Origin: Hungatella hathewayi WAL-18680
Lineage (GTDB): Bacteria > Bacillota > Clostridia > Lachnospirales > Lachnospiraceae
Direction of reading: 5' to 3'
NCBI RefSeq assembly: GCF_000235505.1
Contig: NZ_JH379027.1
Location: 623,617 to 682,751, forward strand
Length of the DNA: 59,135 nucleotides
Positions 59,109 to 59,135 of the stretch are shown here, piece after piece. A program made the position numbers and the translations under genes. How positions within the stretch are numbered: position 1 is the first letter of the stretch; each line of letters begins with the position of its first letter. Under the pieces are notes generated by a model. It saw nothing but the letters and a program-made list of their open reading frames with translations. It did no database searches and had not been told where the DNA came from.

Positions 59109-59135
59109 AAGGTGACGGATATGATGAATAAAAAC

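Noticed and set aside
59111-59135. ATGATGAATAAA at the end of the window as the start of another gene
   Set aside because: Too short to judge, and no ribosome binding site precedes it.

Overview
The window looks like a chromosomal segment of a spore-forming, gut-type Clostridium relative (Lachnospiraceae, Enterocloster/Lachnoclostridium-like). This is inferred from gene content and signals: a CotS-like spore protein, an archaeal-type ProS with a T-box leader, a BirA operator at bioY, split chromate transporters, YesL/DUF624 and CmpB-like membrane proteins, strong AGGAGG ribosome binding sites and moderate G+C. No rRNA, tRNA, CRISPR array or prophage was seen.

Layout. Positions 1-10.6 kb hold housekeeping and transport genes: a GPH sugar symporter cut by the window edge, a beta-helix protein, cyclophilin, an acetyltransferase, YesL, a hemolysin-III family protein, an RluA-type synthase, an AbgT transporter, an HPr-like protein without its histidine, and small membrane proteins. 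Positions 10.7-17.3 kb (minus strand) hold a binding-protein ABC importer of the iron/phosphosugar type, with its own two-component system upstream. Positions 17.4-21.2 kb hold an AI-2E family permease, bioY under a BirA operator, a LysR regulator and a two-gene chromate transporter.

The most striking region is 21.4-34.4 kb. A tyrosine recombinase is followed by a 317-bp segment bounded by two 26-bp inverted sites. Each site is itself a dyad of recombinase-like arms with an asymmetric TG/CA centre. The segment carries a good sigma-A promoter that points LEFT in this sequence, away from the operon, into a terminator formed by the left site. Inversion would point it right, about 80 bp upstream of an operon encoding a signal peptidase, a 2409-residue GLUG-repeat surface protein, three paralogous membrane-anchored small proteins, two secreted subunit-like proteins and a small HTH regulator. 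I read this as a phase-variable surface-structure locus (inverton), seen here in the OFF orientation.

Positions 34.4-41.5 kb hold a T-box leader separated from proS by an AT-rich three-gene DUF3990/DUF3791 module, followed by a CCA-adding enzyme, a CotS-like protein and a phosphosugar mutase. Positions 41.6-46.1 kb hold an MBL hydrolase, a CdaR regulator, a gluconate-type permease and glycerate kinase, a sugar-acid catabolic set. Positions 46.2-51.3 kb hold a coiled-coil membrane protein, an ABC-F protein, an intergenic region with two copies of an unrecognised structured-RNA-like element flanking a PBECR3-like nuclease gene and a minus-strand small RNA candidate, and an MreB/Mbl gene. Positions 51.3-59.1 kb hold recD2, comF and an amino-sugar cluster (LacI regulator, NagB-like deaminase, a degenerate peptidase-like membrane protein and an SSS symporter) with three copies of one palindromic operator.

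Family assignments come from reading the translated sequences; no database search was run.
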